From Bacteroidaceae bacterium (GTDB lineage: Bacteria > Bacteroidota > Bacteroidia > Bacteroidales > Bacteroidaceae): a stretch of DNA of 42,935 nt. The DNA lies in the NCBI GenBank assembly GCA_017398805.1, contig JAFQEZ010000067.1:1-42935 (forward strand). Direction: 5' to 3'. The notes under the pieces are model-generated. The model was given only the letters and a program-made list of their open reading frames with translations. It did no database searches and was not told where the DNA came from. Of this stretch, positions 42,669 through 42,935 are shown one piece after another. A program made the position numbers and the translations under genes. The stretch's first letter is position 1, and the number at the start of each line of letters is the position of its first letter.

Positions 42669-42935
42669 TATTAAACTGTATTAAGAAGCTGTTACAATAA
42701 AACTGCTATTCCTTGGTTTGTTTTACCCTTAATCTGTTGTCGTTTATTCTTCTTGTTGTCGTTCTATCACATACTTTTCATGACTGAAAAGTACGCAAAA
42801 GGTCCCGGCACACGGAAATTCCAGTCGACCTTTTCTTTGTTCAGGAATCGCAAGCGATATCCTTCAGTCGAAAAGGTCTTGCCGCTTGAACTTTCTGTTT
42901 GATTTTTGGGTGCTGCGGGACTCCCTCAGTTACCC
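42669..42935. other. Intergenic end of window
   Basis: No gene is seen. 42694-42735 (CCTTGGTTTGTTTTACCC and around) is the inverted counterpart of about 36600-36632. A small hairpin CTTTTCA/TGAAAAG lies at 42774-42791. The remainder to the window edge is not recognised. Confidence 0.5.

Overview
The window looks like a chromosomal stretch of a gut-type member of the order Bacteroidales. Three things point there. Several genes have Bacteroidetes-type promoters (TTTG, about 19 bases, TAnnTTTG or TAnnTTCG) and no clear Shine-Dalgarno sites. Several large secreted proteins end in a GIYDLQGRK...KGIYIIDGKKVLVK-type sorting tail. The housekeeping genes (SDR-type threonine dehydrogenase with kbl, NadA, PrmA, SPFH plus ribbon-helix-helix protein) are of Bacteroidales type. 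No rRNA, tRNA or CRISPR was seen.

Layout. 1-5.1 kb: a dispersed repeat, then a 1550-residue esterase-sialidase. 5.3-7.0 kb: an AbiEi/AbiEii type IV toxin-antitoxin pair behind a palindromic promoter. 7.1-8.9 kb: a small protein with a LecB-like calcium motif, an array of short hairpins, a broken DUF1016 nuclease gene and a lipoprotein resembling the periplasmic part of ExbD. 9.1-11.2 kb: a two-domain sialate O-acetylesterase. 11.7-14.0 kb: divergent kbl and tdh (threonine to glycine). 14.1-15.6 kb: an AlbA_2/ATPase regulator. 15.9-21.3 kb: NadA, an SPFH/RHH/PAP2 operon, a TRIC-type channel and a Ser/Thr kinase with a TonB-like C-terminus. 21.5-27.0 kb: a GH20 hexosaminidase, a TSCPD protein, an FKBP isomerase, and a RAYT transposase with its REP hairpins. 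27.4-31.1 kb: MATE pump, PrmA, and two inverted SemiSWEET genes around a four-helix-bundle gene in a repeat element. 31.3-40.9 kb: four secreted proteins (a tandem SGNH esterase, two modular surface proteins, a serine-type sulfatase) and a 57-residue peptide. 41.0-42.9 kb: a dense repeat patch and a radical SAM/SPASM protein.

How the genes fit together. Sialidase, sialate deacetylases, beta-hexosaminidase and sulfatase together suggest stepwise removal of acetyl groups, sialic acid, GlcNAc/GalNAc and sulfate from mucin-type or other host glycans. There is no SusC/SusD pair, so this is a scatter of single secreted enzymes among housekeeping genes and not a classical polysaccharide utilisation locus.

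The most unusual aspect is the repeat content. Four structured repeat families are visible: RAYT/REP hairpins whose stems change in compensating ways; a MITE-like element, also with compensating stem changes; a decamer-based inverted-repeat element that carries a four-helix-bundle gene in one copy and is empty in two; and GC-rich intergenic repeats. Some repeats run into reading frames, including the transposase itself. All functions are inferred from reading the sequence; no database search was run.
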